Shown here: in pieces, positions 36,861 through 46,227 of the stretch | Layout: every line of letters starts with the position of its first letter | Numbering within the stretch: the first letter of the stretch is position 1 | Origin: Acuticoccus sp963704595 | Lineage (GTDB): Bacteria; Pseudomonadota; Alphaproteobacteria; Rhizobiales; Amorphaceae | Assembly: GCA_963704595.1 (NCBI GenBank) | Contig: OY969922.1 | Coordinates: forward strand, 3,038,001-3,102,000 | Reading direction: 5' to 3' | DNA length: 64,000 nucleotides | Notes under the pieces: generated by a model | What the model was told of the DNA's origin: nothing | Database searches by the model: none | Seen by the model: the letters and a program-made list of their open reading frames with translations, nothing else | Translations under genes and position numbers: made by a program

Positions 36861-37877
36861 ATGTCAGTCAAGAGTTTCCTCCTCCGGCGCGTCGTCTTCA
36901 TCCTGCCGCTGCTCATCGGCATCGTGTTCTTCACGTTCATGCTGGTGCGCCTCGGCGGACAGGACCCGGTGGAGATGCTGGCCGGCCCCACGGCAACGCA
37001 GGCGCAGATCGACATGATCCGCGGCGACCTCGGGCTCGACCAGCCGCTCCTGACGCAGTTCTGGATCTACCTCGGCAACGTCGTGCAGGGGGACCTCGGC
37101 CGCAGCTGGATCTCCTCCCGCCCGGTCCTGTCCGACATTCTCCAGCGCATCCCGATCACGCTGGAGCTCCTGTTCCTCGGCATCGGCCTCGGCGCACTGA
37201 TCGGCATTCCGGCCGGAATGCGCGCCGCGGCCCGGCCCGACGGTTGGTTCGACCAGACCGCCCGCGCGGTCTCGCTGCTCGGCTTCTCGATCCCGACCTA
37301 CTGGCTCGGCCTCGTCCTCCTCTTCGTGTTCTTCTACCTCCTCGGCTGGGCACCGCCCGGCGTCGGTCGGATCGGCATGATGGTCTTCCCGCCCGACCGG
37401 GTGACGGGCTCCTACCTCATCGACAGTCTCCTCGCCGGCGACATGGAGGCGGCGAAGTCGGCCGCGGGCCACCTCGTCCTGCCGGTCGTCGCGATAGCGA
37501 TCATCTCGGCGGCCCCCATCATCAAGCACACCCGCGCCATCGCGCTCGACGTGTTCGGCGGCGACGCGGTGCGCTACGCCAGAGCCTGCGGCCTGCCGGA
37601 CAGCACTGTGCGCCGGATCGTGATGCGCAACGCCACGGTGCCAGTTCTCACCTTCGTGGGCGGCGAGATCACCGGCCTCGTCGGCACGGCCTCTCTCATC
37701 GAATTCGTGTTTGCCTGGGGCGGGCTCGGGCAGTACGGGCTCAACGCCATCGTCTCCGGCGATTTTGCGGCGGTGCAGGGCTACGTCCTGTTCCTCGCGC
37801 TGTTCTCTGTCGTGGTGTTCCTGATCGTCGACCTTCTCGTCGTCATCCTGGAGCCGCGCAACGTGGAGGCGGCATGA
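36861..37877 (+). CDS. ABC transporter permease, DppB/OppB family
   Basis: 338 residues, six predicted membrane helices, and an N-terminal start LLRRVVFILPLLIGIVFFTF typical of the family. The cytoplasmic EAA-type loop is present (YARACGLPDSTVRRIVMRNA). It forms the channel with the next gene, whose ATG overlaps its stop (ATGA at 37874-37877). Confidence 0.93.
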   Translation: MSVKSFLLRRVVFILPLLIGIVFFTFMLVRLGGQDPVEMLAGPTATQAQIDMIRGDLGLDQPLLTQFWIYLGNVVQGDLGRSWISSRPVLSDILQRIPITLELLFLGIGLGALIGIPAGMRAAARPDGWFDQTARAVSLLGFSIPTYWLGLVLLFVFFYLLGWAPPGVGRIGMMVFPPDRVTGSYLIDSLLAGDMEAAKSAAGHLVLPVVAIAIISAAPIIKHTRAIALDVFGGDAVRYARACGLPDSTVRRIVMRNATVPVLTFVGGEITGLVGTASLIEFVFAWGGLGQYGLNAIVSGDFAAVQGYVLFLALFSVVVFLIVDLLVVILEPRNVEAA

Positions 37878-38743
37878 GCGACATCGCCATCCCCCGCCGC
37901 CGCAGCCCGTTCGGCCGCATCGCCGGCATCGCGCGGCGCAGCCCCACCGGCGCCATCGGCTTCGCGATCATCGCGCTGTTCGCCCTCGCCGCGGTCTTCG
38001 CGCCTTGGATCACGCCCTACGACCCCATCGAGGCGTTCCCCCGCCAGATCCTTGCCGAACCCTCCGCCACCTTCTGGTTCGGCACCGACGGCAACGGCAT
38101 GGACATCTTTTCGCGCGTCATCTTCGGCGCCCGTTACGCCTTCGCGATCGCGGTGCCAGCCGTGCTCCTCTCCATGCTGATCGGTGTGCCGCTCGGCCTC
38201 TGGGTCGGCTACGTCGGCGGCACGCTCGACGAAGCCACCATGCGAATCTTCGACGCGCTGCGCGTCTTCCCCTCCATCATCCTCGCGCTGGCGGTGGTTG
38301 CCGCCGCCGGGCCGTCCGTGCTCAACGTGGTGCTGGTGATCGGCGTGCTCGACAGCCCGATCTTCGCGCGCATCGTGCGGTCCGAGGTGCTGGCGCTGCG
38401 CTCCTCCACCATGGTCGAGGCGGCGCGCGCGGCCGGCAACCCGACGTGGCGGATCGTCCTCGTCCACCTCCTCCCCAACACCATGCAGGGGGCGATGGCG
38501 CAGTCGGCCGTGCGCGCGGCGTGGGCGGTGCGCATCTCCGCCGCGCTCGCCTTCCTCGGCGTCGGCATCCAGGTGCCGACACCCGAGTGGGGCGTGATGA
38601 TCCGGCAGGGCGCGGAGTTCATGGTCACCGGCCAGTGGTGGGTGGCGCTCTTCCCCGGCCTCGGCCTGATGCTGATGATGCTCGGCCTCAACATGCTGGG
38701 CGACGGCGCGCAGGACCTCCTCAACCCGCGGCGGGCCAAGTGA
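37874..38743 (+). CDS. ABC transporter permease, DppC/OppC family
   Basis: 289 residues with an N-terminal cytoplasmic stretch, a first helix near 30-50, the GTDGNGMDIFSRVIFGARYA motif of DppC proteins and the EAA loop VEAARAAGNPTWRIVLVHLL. Its stop TGA shares bases with the ATG of the ATPase gene (TGATG at 38741-38745). Confidence 0.93.
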   Translation: MSDIAIPRRRSPFGRIAGIARRSPTGAIGFAIIALFALAAVFAPWITPYDPIEAFPRQILAEPSATFWFGTDGNGMDIFSRVIFGARYAFAIAVPAVLLSMLIGVPLGLWVGYVGGTLDEATMRIFDALRVFPSIILALAVVAAAGPSVLNVVLVIGVLDSPIFARIVRSEVLALRSSTMVEAARAAGNPTWRIVLVHLLPNTMQGAMAQSAVRAAWAVRISAALAFLGVGIQVPTPEWGVMIRQGAEFMVTGQWWVALFPGLGLMLMMLGLNMLGDGAQDLLNPRRAK

Positions 38744-40734
38744 TGACGACGCTCCTTTCGATCCGCGACCTCGAGACCCACTTCGTCGCCCGCACGCTGG
38801 ACAACGAGATCCGCACCGCACGCGCGCTCAACAAGGTCTCGTTCGACGTGGCGCGCGGCGAGATCGTCGGCCTCGTCGGCGAGACCGGCGCCGGCAAGTC
38901 GCTCACCGCACAGTCCGTCCTCGGCCTCCTGCGGGCGCCCGCGCGCGTCGTCGGCGGCACGGCCTCGTTCGCGGGGCGCGATCTCCTCGCGCTTCCGGCC
39001 GGGGAGATGAACACCCTGCGCGGCAACGAGATCGGGCTTGTGGTCCAGAACCCGCGCACCTCGCTTGACCCGCTGTGCCGGATCGGCCGGCAGCTCGTCC
39101 GCATCCAGCGCGCCCACCGCTCCGTCTCGCGCGGTGCCGCCTGGAAACGCGGCATCGAGATGCTGTCTGCCGTGGGCATTCCCGAGCCTGAAAGCCGGAT
39201 GAAGGCGTGGCCGCACGAACTCTCCGGCGGCATGGCGCAGCGTGTCCTGATGGCGATGGCCCTCGTAAACGAGCCGCGGCTCCTGATTGCGGACGAGCCG
39301 ACGACCGGCCTCGACGTGACGGTGCAGGCGCAGATCCTCGACCTTCTGCGCAAGCTCGTGATCGAGCGGCAGATGGGCGCGATCATCATCACCCACGACC
39401 TCGGCGTGGTGGCGCACTACTGCGAGCAGCTTGCCGTGATGTTCGCCGGCTCCATCGTCGAGCGCGGCCGCACGGCCGACGTTTTCGCGAACCCCAGCCA
39501 CCCCTACACCCGCGCCCTCCTGTCTGCGACGCCGGAGCGGCTGAGGCTCGGCACCGGAAGCATCATAGGCGGTGCCCCGCCCGACCTCTACAACCTGCCG
39601 GACGGCTGCCACTACCGCGACCGCTGCAGCCGCGCCGCCGACGTCTGCCACACCGCGCCGCCGATGGCGGCGCTCGGCGAGGGCCATGGCGCCCTCTGCC
39701 ATTTCGCGAAGGAACTTCGAGGGAGAGCCGATTTGACCGCCGCGTCCCCCGGCACCGACGGCGCCCGCCCGATCCTCGACGTGAAGGGCCTCGTCAAGCA
39801 CTTCCCGGCGGGCCGGCAGACCGTCCATGCCGTCAACGATGTCAGCTTCTCGATCCGCCCGTCCGAGATCGTCGGCATGGTCGGCGAATCGGGGTCCGGC
39901 AAGTCGACCATCGGCCGCCTCGCGGTTTCGCTTCTGGGCGCCACGTCGGGCAAGGTCGAGGTCGAGGGCAACGACCTTGCCGGTCTGAGGCCGGCGGAGC
40001 TGCGGGCGCTCAGGGCGCGGATGCAGATCGTGTTTCAGGACCCGTGGAGCGCGCTCAACCCGCGCATGTCCGTCGGCCGGCAGATCGGCGAGCCGCTGGT
40101 GCTGCACACCAACCTCTCCCGCGCCGCCCGGCGGCAGAAGGTGGAGGAGTTGGCGCGGCGGGTTCAGCTTCCGGTCGAATTCCTGTCCCGCGCACCGTCG
40201 GAGCTCTCCGGCGGCCAGCTCCAGCGCGTCTGCATCGCCCGCGCCATCGCCACCGACCCCGCGCTCATCGTGCTCGACGAGCCGACCTCCTCGCTCGACC
40301 TATCGGTCCGCGCCGGCATCCTCGACCTTCTCGCCAAGCTGCGCGCCGAACTCGGCGTCGCGATGCTCTTCATCTCGCACGACCTCGGCACGGTGAAGCT
40401 GGTGTCGGACCGGATCGTCGTCCTCTACCTCGGCACCGTGGTGGAGGAAGGCCCGGCCGCCACCGTGTTCAACGACCCGGCTCACCCCTACACGCAGGCG
40501 CTCCTCTCGGCGCACCTGCCACCGGACCCGACGGCAAAGCTCTCCCGCCACGTGCTGGAGGGCGAGGTGCCGAGCCCGATCAACCTGCCGAAGGGCTGCC
40601 GCTTCTCCTCGCGCTGTCCGCTGGCGATCGACGCCTGCCACCGCGAGCTTCCCCCGCTCATTCCGGCCGGGCCGGACGGGCGCCGCGCCGCCTGCATCCG
40701 CATCCCGGAAGGCGCGAACCGCCTCGCGCTCTGA
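38743..40734 (+). CDS. Fused peptide-type ABC transporter ATPase (DppD-DppF)
   Basis: 663 residues carrying two ATPase domains in one chain. Domain 1 (about 5-260): Walker A GETGAGKS, signature ELSGGMAQR, Walker B LLIADEPTTGLD. Domain 2 (about 345-590): GESGSGKS, ELSGGQLQR, LIVLDEPTSSLD. After each domain lies an OppD-type extension with four cysteines (GCHYRDRC ... VC ... C and GCRFSSRC ... AC ... C), the pattern linked to a 4Fe-4S cluster in DppD proteins. Powers uptake with the two permeases and two binding proteins upstream. Confidence 0.92.
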   Translation: MTTLLSIRDLETHFVARTLDNEIRTARALNKVSFDVARGEIVGLVGETGAGKSLTAQSVLGLLRAPARVVGGTASFAGRDLLALPAGEMNTLRGNEIGLVVQNPRTSLDPLCRIGRQLVRIQRAHRSVSRGAAWKRGIEMLSAVGIPEPESRMKAWPHELSGGMAQRVLMAMALVNEPRLLIADEPTTGLDVTVQAQILDLLRKLVIERQMGAIIITHDLGVVAHYCEQLAVMFAGSIVERGRTADVFANPSHPYTRALLSATPERLRLGTGSIIGGAPPDLYNLPDGCHYRDRCSRAADVCHTAPPMAALGEGHGALCHFAKELRGRADLTAASPGTDGARPILDVKGLVKHFPAGRQTVHAVNDVSFSIRPSEIVGMVGESGSGKSTIGRLAVSLLGATSGKVEVEGNDLAGLRPAELRALRARMQIVFQDPWSALNPRMSVGRQIGEPLVLHTNLSRAARRQKVEELARRVQLPVEFLSRAPSELSGGQLQRVCIARAIATDPALIVLDEPTSSLDLSVRAGILDLLAKLRAELGVAMLFISHDLGTVKLVSDRIVVLYLGTVVEEGPAATVFNDPAHPYTQALLSAHLPPDPTAKLSRHVLEGEVPSPINLPKGCRFSSRCPLAIDACHRELPPLIPAGPDGRRAACIRIPEGANRLAL

Positions 40735-40758
40735 CGCGCCACAGTTAGGACGACCCCC

Positions 40759-42771
40759 GTGCAAGCCACCGCCCCCCGCTACCCCGTACGAGACGCTGCT
40801 GAGCCCCATCAAGGTCGGCCCGCGCACCATCAAGAACCGTGCCTGGATGCTCGCCCACGCGACGCTGCTGGTGAAGGACAACCTCTTCACCGACGCGCAC
40901 GTCGGCTATTACGTCGCGCGCGCCAAGGGCGGCGTTTCGGCGATCACGATGGAGGCCATGGCCGTCCACCCGACGACGCAGCCCTACAAGGGCAAGGCGT
41001 TCGCGTTCGACGAGCGGATGGTGGCGCAGTACCAGAAGATCGCGGCGCCCGTGCAGGCCGAGGGCGCCCTCCTCCTGATGCAGCCGTGGCACCGCGGCCG
41101 GCAGACCAACTCCGTCGCCAACGGCCTGCCCGTCTGGTCGCCGTCGCCGGTGCCGTGCGCGGTCTACCGCGAGATGCCGCACGTGATGACCGGCGCCGAC
41201 ATCGCCGAGATCATCGAGGGCTATCGCCTGTCGGCCCGCTACGCGCGGATCGGCGGGCTCGACGGCGTGGAAGTCGCCGGGATGGCGCACGGCTACATGC
41301 TGAACCAGTTCCTGTCGCCGGGCATCAACAACCGGACCGACGCCTACGGCGGCCCTCTCGAGAACCGCATCCGCATCGTGGAGGAAATCCTCGCCGCCAC
41401 CCGCGAGGAGGTGGGCGACGACATGATCATCGGCGTGCGGATGAACGGCGAGGACGGCCACGAAAGCGGCAACCACCCCGAGGCGTGGGCCGAGATCGCG
41501 GCGCGGCTGGAGGCGACCGGCAACGTCGACTACTTCTCGGTCTCGCAGGGCACCTACATCAACCGGATGCTGATCTACCCGACCAGCCCGGAAGGGCACG
41601 GCTACCAGCTCCCCGCGACGCAGCAGATCGCGGACGCCGTGTCGGTCCCCGTCATCGGCGCTGGGCGCATCGTGACGCACGCCGAGGCCGAGCAGTTCCT
41701 GGTCGACGGCAAGTGCGAGATCATCGGCATGGCGCGCCAGCTGATCGCCGACCCCAACTGGGTCGCCAAGGCGAAGGACGCGGACGCCGAGCCGATCCGC
41801 CCCTGCGTCGGCGCCAACTGGTGCATGTCGTCGATCTTCGCGCAGGCGCCGATCGCCTGCATCCACAACCCCGCCGCCGGCGCGGAGACCAACCTTGCCG
41901 AAAACACCCGCCAGCCTGCCGCCACGCGCAAGAAGGTCGCCGTGGTCGGCGGCGGCCCCGCCGGGCTTCAGGCGGCGCTGACCGCCGCAAAGCGCGGCCA
42001 CGCGGTGACGCTGTTCGAGGCGCGGCAGAAGCTCGGCGGACAGGTGCGCCTGTGGGCCGAGGCCGACTCCCGGCGCGAGCTGGTGCAGATCGCCGACTGG
42101 CTGATCGACCGACTTCGCGAGACCGACGCCGAGATCCGCCTCGGCACGAAGGTCGATGCCGCCGCCCTAAAGGCAGAGGGTTTCGAGGCCGTCATCGTCG
42201 CGGCGGGCTCGAGGGGCTCAAGCACGGCTGGTCGCCGCTGCGGCCGGAGCACTGGCTCGACGGCACGGTGGTCGACGGCGCGGAAGGCGACAACGTCTGT
42301 TCCTACATCGAGCTCCTGGAGACGCGGCCGAAGCTCCCCGCCAACGTGCTGGTCTACGACTGCCTCGGCGGCCGGCAGGGCGCGGTCGTGACCGAATACT
42401 GCGCGCGGCAGGGCGCCAAGGTGACGTTCGCGACGCAGCTCGGGCAGGCCTCGCCCGACCTCGCATCGAGCCGCGACTGGGGCAAGGTGCACAAGATGCT
42501 GCGCGGCCTCGGCGTCACCTTCGTGCCCGACGTGGAGCTTGCCAAGATCGCCGACGGCAAAGCCACCCTGCGCGACGCCTACACCGGGGAGACCACCGAC
42601 GTCGCGGCGGAGGCCGTCGTCATGATGGTCGGCGCCGAGGCGCAGGACGGCGTGTTCCACGAGCTTGCCGGCACCCCCGGCCTCGACCTCCACCTCATCG
42701 GCGATGCGATGGCTCCGCGCCGCGTCAACGATGCGATCCGCGAAGGCGAACTCGCCGCCCGCGCGATCTGA
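40759..42771 (+). pseudogene. NADH:flavin oxidoreductase/FAD-dependent (TMADH/N-methylproline demethylase type), two frameshifts
   Basis: Second OYE-fold/FAD fusion of the cluster. GTG at 40759 starts MQATAPRY. One extra C in the run 40782-40785 shifts the frame, which then reads PYETLLSPIKVGPRTIKNRAW and the whole FMN barrel. A missing base near 42212-42216 shifts it again before LKHGWSPLRPEHWLDGTVV and the FAD/NAD C-terminus to 42771. The Fe-S motif reads CVGANWC with a later C, so the usual second cysteine is Ala. With the shifts repaired, the product is about 670 residues. Whether the breaks are real is unresolved. Confidence 0.8.
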
Positions 42772-42798
42772 ATTTCCAACCACGAAGGACTGCGACCG

Positions 42799-43206
42799 AT
42801 GGCCATGACCCCCGATGGCGAAGCCGAACTCGAGAAGATCCGCGCCGTGCGCGGCTACACCCTGCCGCTCCACGATGCGCTCGCCGAACTCAACCCCGAA
42901 TTCCTGCGCCGGTACGGCGACCTTGCCTCCTACACCCTGTTCGGGGAGGCGGAGGGTCGCGCACTGGACCTCAAGACCCGCTTCCTTGTCCTCGTCGGCG
43001 TCACCACCGCGGTGAAGGGTGATCGCGAAGGCGGCGAATGGGCGGCGGTCCGCGCGGTGCAGAACGGTGCGACGTGGGACGAGGTCTACGAGGCGGCGTT
43101 CATGGCGGCGCTTCCGGCCGGCATTCCGGCATTCGAGGCATTCTGCAAGTCGATGAAGGAGATGAAGGCCGGGCGCGGCTGGGTGGACCAGAAGGTCCCC
43201 GACTGA
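42799..43206 (+). CDS. Carboxymuconolactone decarboxylase family protein
   Basis: 135 residues, all-helical CMD/AhpD-like fold: LNPEFLRRYGDLASYTLF and KTRFLVLVGVTTAVKGDREG, ending AAFMAALPAGIPAFEAF. The AhpD redox pair CxxC is absent, so it is not a peroxide reductant of that type. In catabolic clusters such proteins act as decarboxylases or isomerases of lactone intermediates, or have unknown roles. It sits nine bases before the GMC dehydrogenase gene. Confidence 0.85.
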   Translation: MAMTPDGEAELEKIRAVRGYTLPLHDALAELNPEFLRRYGDLASYTLFGEAEGRALDLKTRFLVLVGVTTAVKGDREGGEWAAVRAVQNGATWDEVYEAAFMAALPAGIPAFEAFCKSMKEMKAGRGWVDQKVPD

Positions 43207-43214
43207 GCCAATCG

Positions 43215-44864
43215 ATGAACGCGGCCCCCACCGCCCGCCGGCTGGACCGCGCCGATGTCGTCATCATCGGCGCCGGCGCGTCGGGGGCCGCCGTTGCCTG
43301 GCGGCTCGCCGCGGCGGGGGTCGACGTCCTGACTTTGGAGCGCGGCGGCTGGCACGATCCGGCTGCCGCAGCCTCCACGCGGGCCGACTGGGAGTGGGCG
43401 CTCCAGACCGAGCGCCACCCGGACCCCGACATCCGCCGCGACCCGGCGGACTACCCCTTCACCGCCACCGACACGCCGATCCGCCCCGCGCTGTTCTGCG
43501 GCGTGGGCGGCTCGACGCTGCGCTGGGGCGCGCACTTCCCGCGCTTCCACCCGTCCGACTTCCGCACGGCGTCGCTCGACGGCGTCGGCCGCGACTGGCC
43601 GCTCTCCTACGACGACCTCGCCCCCTACTACGACCTCAACGACCGGATCATGGGCGTCTCGGGCCTCGCCGGCGACCCGGCCAACCCGGAACGCCCGGCG
43701 CGCGCCATGGCGCCGCTGCCGCTGAGCGCGGACATGGCGCAGCTCGCGCGCGGGTTCGATGCGCTCGGCTGGCACTGGTGGCCGTCCGACAGCGCCATCA
43801 ATGGCGCGGCGGACCCTACCACCGGCCGCGGCGCCTGCAACAACTGCGGCCCCTGCGGCCTTGGCTGCCCCCGCCGCGCCCGCGCCTCCACCGACATCAC
43901 CTACTGGCCGCGCGCGCTGGAAAAGGGCGCCCGCCTCGCCACCCACGCCGCCGTCTCGCGGATCGCGTGCGACGCCGATGGCCGCGCCGTCGCCGTCCAC
44001 TGGCTCGACGCGGAGGATCGACCGCAGCGCACCGCCGCCGACGTCATCATCCTCGCCGCCAACGGCGCCGGCACGCCGCGCCTGATGCTGGCCTCGGCGT
44101 GCGAGGCGCATCCGGACGGGCTCGGCAACCGGCACGGCGGCGTCGGCCGCAACCTGATGCACCACCCCACCGCCATCGTGACGGGGCTGTTCGACGCTCC
44201 GTTCGGCGGCCCAAAAGGCGCCTTCGCCTGCTCGCTCTACAGCCAGGAATTTTATGAAACCGACCCGTCGCGCGGTGCGGCGCGGGGCTACCAGCTCCAG
44301 GGCCTGCGCGGCGCCGGGCCGCTCGCCACCGCGCTGGGCGGCTACGCCACGCGCCTGCCGTGGGGCGCTGCGCATCACGAAGGCTTCGAGGCCACGTTCG
44401 GCCACAGCGCCAGCGTCACCGTGACGGTGGAAGACCTTCCCGCCGCCGACAACCGCGTCACGCTGGACCCCTCTCGGCGCGACCGTGCCAGTGTTCCCGC
44501 CGCACGCCTCGCCTACGCCGTGGGCGATAACGAGCGCCGCCTTCTGGCGCACGGCAGCCAGCGCGCCGAGGAGGCGCTGCAGGCCACAGGCGCCCGCAGA
44601 ATCGTGCACACACCGTTATCGCGGCAGGCGGGGTTCCATTTCCTCGGCACCGCCGCGATGGGGGCTTATGAGCGCGCCGTCACCGACCCGGAGGGCCGGG
44701 TGCGCGGCTGCCCCGGCCTCGTGGTGGTCGACGGCTCCACCTTCCCCAGTTCCGGTGCCGTCAACCCGACGCCGACCCTCCAAGCCAACGCGCTGCGCAT
44801 CGCCGATGCGCTGATCGGCCGGCGCGCCCTCGCCGCCCCCGCCAACGCCATGAGCGCCCCATGA
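43215..44864 (+). CDS. GMC-family FAD-dependent dehydrogenase with cysteine cluster
   Basis: 549 residues. The FAD motif VVIIGAGASGAAVAWRLA is at the N-terminus, and the GMC C-terminal segment is VVVDGSTFPSSGAVNPTPTL. The CNNCGPCGLGCP motif, with four closely spaced Cys, resembles the iron-sulfur site of gluconate- and glucose-dehydrogenase large subunits. The partner small protein follows with an ATGA overlap. Likely oxidises an alcohol group and passes electrons to a cytochrome or quinone; no cytochrome gene is nearby. A paralogue lies at 47856-49454. Confidence 0.88.
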   Translation: MNAAPTARRLDRADVVIIGAGASGAAVAWRLAAAGVDVLTLERGGWHDPAAAASTRADWEWALQTERHPDPDIRRDPADYPFTATDTPIRPALFCGVGGSTLRWGAHFPRFHPSDFRTASLDGVGRDWPLSYDDLAPYYDLNDRIMGVSGLAGDPANPERPARAMAPLPLSADMAQLARGFDALGWHWWPSDSAINGAADPTTGRGACNNCGPCGLGCPRRARASTDITYWPRALEKGARLATHAAVSRIACDADGRAVAVHWLDAEDRPQRTAADVIILAANGAGTPRLMLASACEAHPDGLGNRHGGVGRNLMHHPTAIVTGLFDAPFGGPKGAFACSLYSQEFYETDPSRGAARGYQLQGLRGAGPLATALGGYATRLPWGAAHHEGFEATFGHSASVTVTVEDLPAADNRVTLDPSRRDRASVPAARLAYAVGDNERRLLAHGSQRAEEALQATGARRIVHTPLSRQAGFHFLGTAAMGAYERAVTDPEGRVRGCPGLVVVDGSTFPSSGAVNPTPTLQANALRIADALIGRRALAAPANAMSAP

Positions 44865-45289
44865 CCGACCGCCTCACCATCGTGCTCGACCGCCTCCTCC
44901 CCGGCGACGCGGAACGCGGCTGGCCCGCCGCCGGCAGCCTCGGCCTCGCCGCCACCGCCCGCCGCCTCGCTGAGGACCGGGACGACACCGGCGCGCTGGA
45001 GGCAACCCTCGCGGTCCTGCCCGAAGACTTCGACACCGCGCCGGACGCCGCGCAGACCGCAGCCCTCGCAGCGCTGGAGGCCGCCGAGCCGGACGCCTTC
45101 GCCCGCCTCCTCCTCTATGCGTACGGCGCCTACTACACCGACGCCCGCGTCCGCGCCGTGGTCGAGGCAAGGACCGGCTACCCCGCACGCCCGCCGCAGC
45201 CGGAGGGCTACGACCTGCCGCCGTTCGACGACTCCCTCCTCGAAACCGTACGCCAGCGCGCCCCCTTCTGGCGCCGGACCGACGCGTGA
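44861..45289 (+). CDS. Small partner protein of the GMC dehydrogenase (gluconate dehydrogenase subunit 3-like)
   Basis: 142 residues, no signal peptide or membrane helix seen. Helical repeats FDTAPDAAQTAALAALEA and AFARLLLYAYGAYYTDARVR resemble the gluconate 2-dehydrogenase subunit 3 family, which chaperones or escorts the flavin subunit. The ATGA overlap with the GMC gene supports partnership. Family members usually carry a Tat signal; its absence suggests a cytoplasmic or non-exported complex. Confidence 0.72.
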   Translation: MTDRLTIVLDRLLPGDAERGWPAAGSLGLAATARRLAEDRDDTGALEATLAVLPEDFDTAPDAAQTAALAALEAAEPDAFARLLLYAYGAYYTDARVRAVVEARTGYPARPPQPEGYDLPPFDDSLLETVRQRAPFWRRTDA

Positions 45290-46227
45290 GCCCACCCTCC
45301 GACACACCGGCAGCGCGCCCGCGCATGAGCGACGCCGCCCTCGGCGTCGCGGCGATGCTCGGCAGCACCATCGTGGTGCCGCTGATGGGCATGTGCGTAA
45401 AACTCCTCGCCGACGAGGGGCTGGGGGCGATCTCGACCATGGCGCTGCGCTCGGCCGGCGTCCTCGCGATCTTCCTGCCGCTCCTCCTGTGGCCCGCCAA
45501 CCGCCGCGCCATCGTGACGGCGGACAAAACGGCGCACTTCTGGCACGCCCTCTTCGGCCTCTCCTCGATGGCCTGCTTCTACTACGGCCTCGGCTACCTG
45601 CCGCTGGTAGTCGTCACGTCGATCAACTTCACCACGCCGATCTTCGTGATGCTCCTCGCCATCCCGCTTCTTTCGGAGAAGGCCGATGCCGGGGCATTCG
45701 CCGCCGTCGCGGTCGGATTCGCCGGCACGATGCTGGCGCTGAACCCCACCGGCGAAACCTTTTCGGCGGTCTCGCTGGTGGTCCTGCTCGGCGCGTTCCT
45801 GACGGGGTGCATGATCATCGCGATCCGCAGGATGCCGGCGGCCAGCACGCACTTCGCGGTGCTGTTCTACTACGCGGCGCTCGGCACGCTGGTGTTCGGC
45901 GCGCTCGCCCTCCTCACCGCGACGCCGGGGGACTGGGCGGCGCTCGGCAAGCCCTACACCTGGGTGCTGGTCGGGCTGATCGCGGTGCTCGCGTGCGTCC
46001 TCCAGTACATGCTCACCATCGCCTACCGCCTCTCGGCCTCCACCAGCGTCGCCGCGCTCGACTATCTGCGGCTGATCTGGGCGGCGATGCTCGGCTGGTT
46101 CGTGTTCGCCGAATGGCCGACGCCGCTTGCCGTCGCCGGCATGGCACTGATCACGGCGAGCGGCGTCTGGCTCATCCTGCGGCAGAAGAAGGTGCGTCCA
46201 GAAAGCCTGCAAGCAGCGCCGCGCTAG
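45286..46227 (+). CDS. DMT-superfamily (EamA) transporter
   Basis: 313 residues with ten predicted membrane helices in two EamA repeats (about 20-150 and 165-305). GTG at 45286 overlaps the previous stop (GTGA); an ATG 13 codons later (MSDAALG) is an alternative. EamA proteins move amino acids, metabolites or nucleotide sugars. It is the last gene of the rightward block and could export a side product. Its 3' end overlaps that of the convergent hydrolase gene by 56 bases. Confidence 0.87.
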   Translation: MSPPSDTPAARPRMSDAALGVAAMLGSTIVVPLMGMCVKLLADEGLGAISTMALRSAGVLAIFLPLLLWPANRRAIVTADKTAHFWHALFGLSSMACFYYGLGYLPLVVVTSINFTTPIFVMLLAIPLLSEKADAGAFAAVAVGFAGTMLALNPTGETFSAVSLVVLLGAFLTGCMIIAIRRMPAASTHFAVLFYYAALGTLVFGALALLTATPGDWAALGKPYTWVLVGLIAVLACVLQYMLTIAYRLSASTSVAALDYLRLIWAAMLGWFVFAEWPTPLAVAGMALITASGVWLILRQKKVRPESLQAAPR

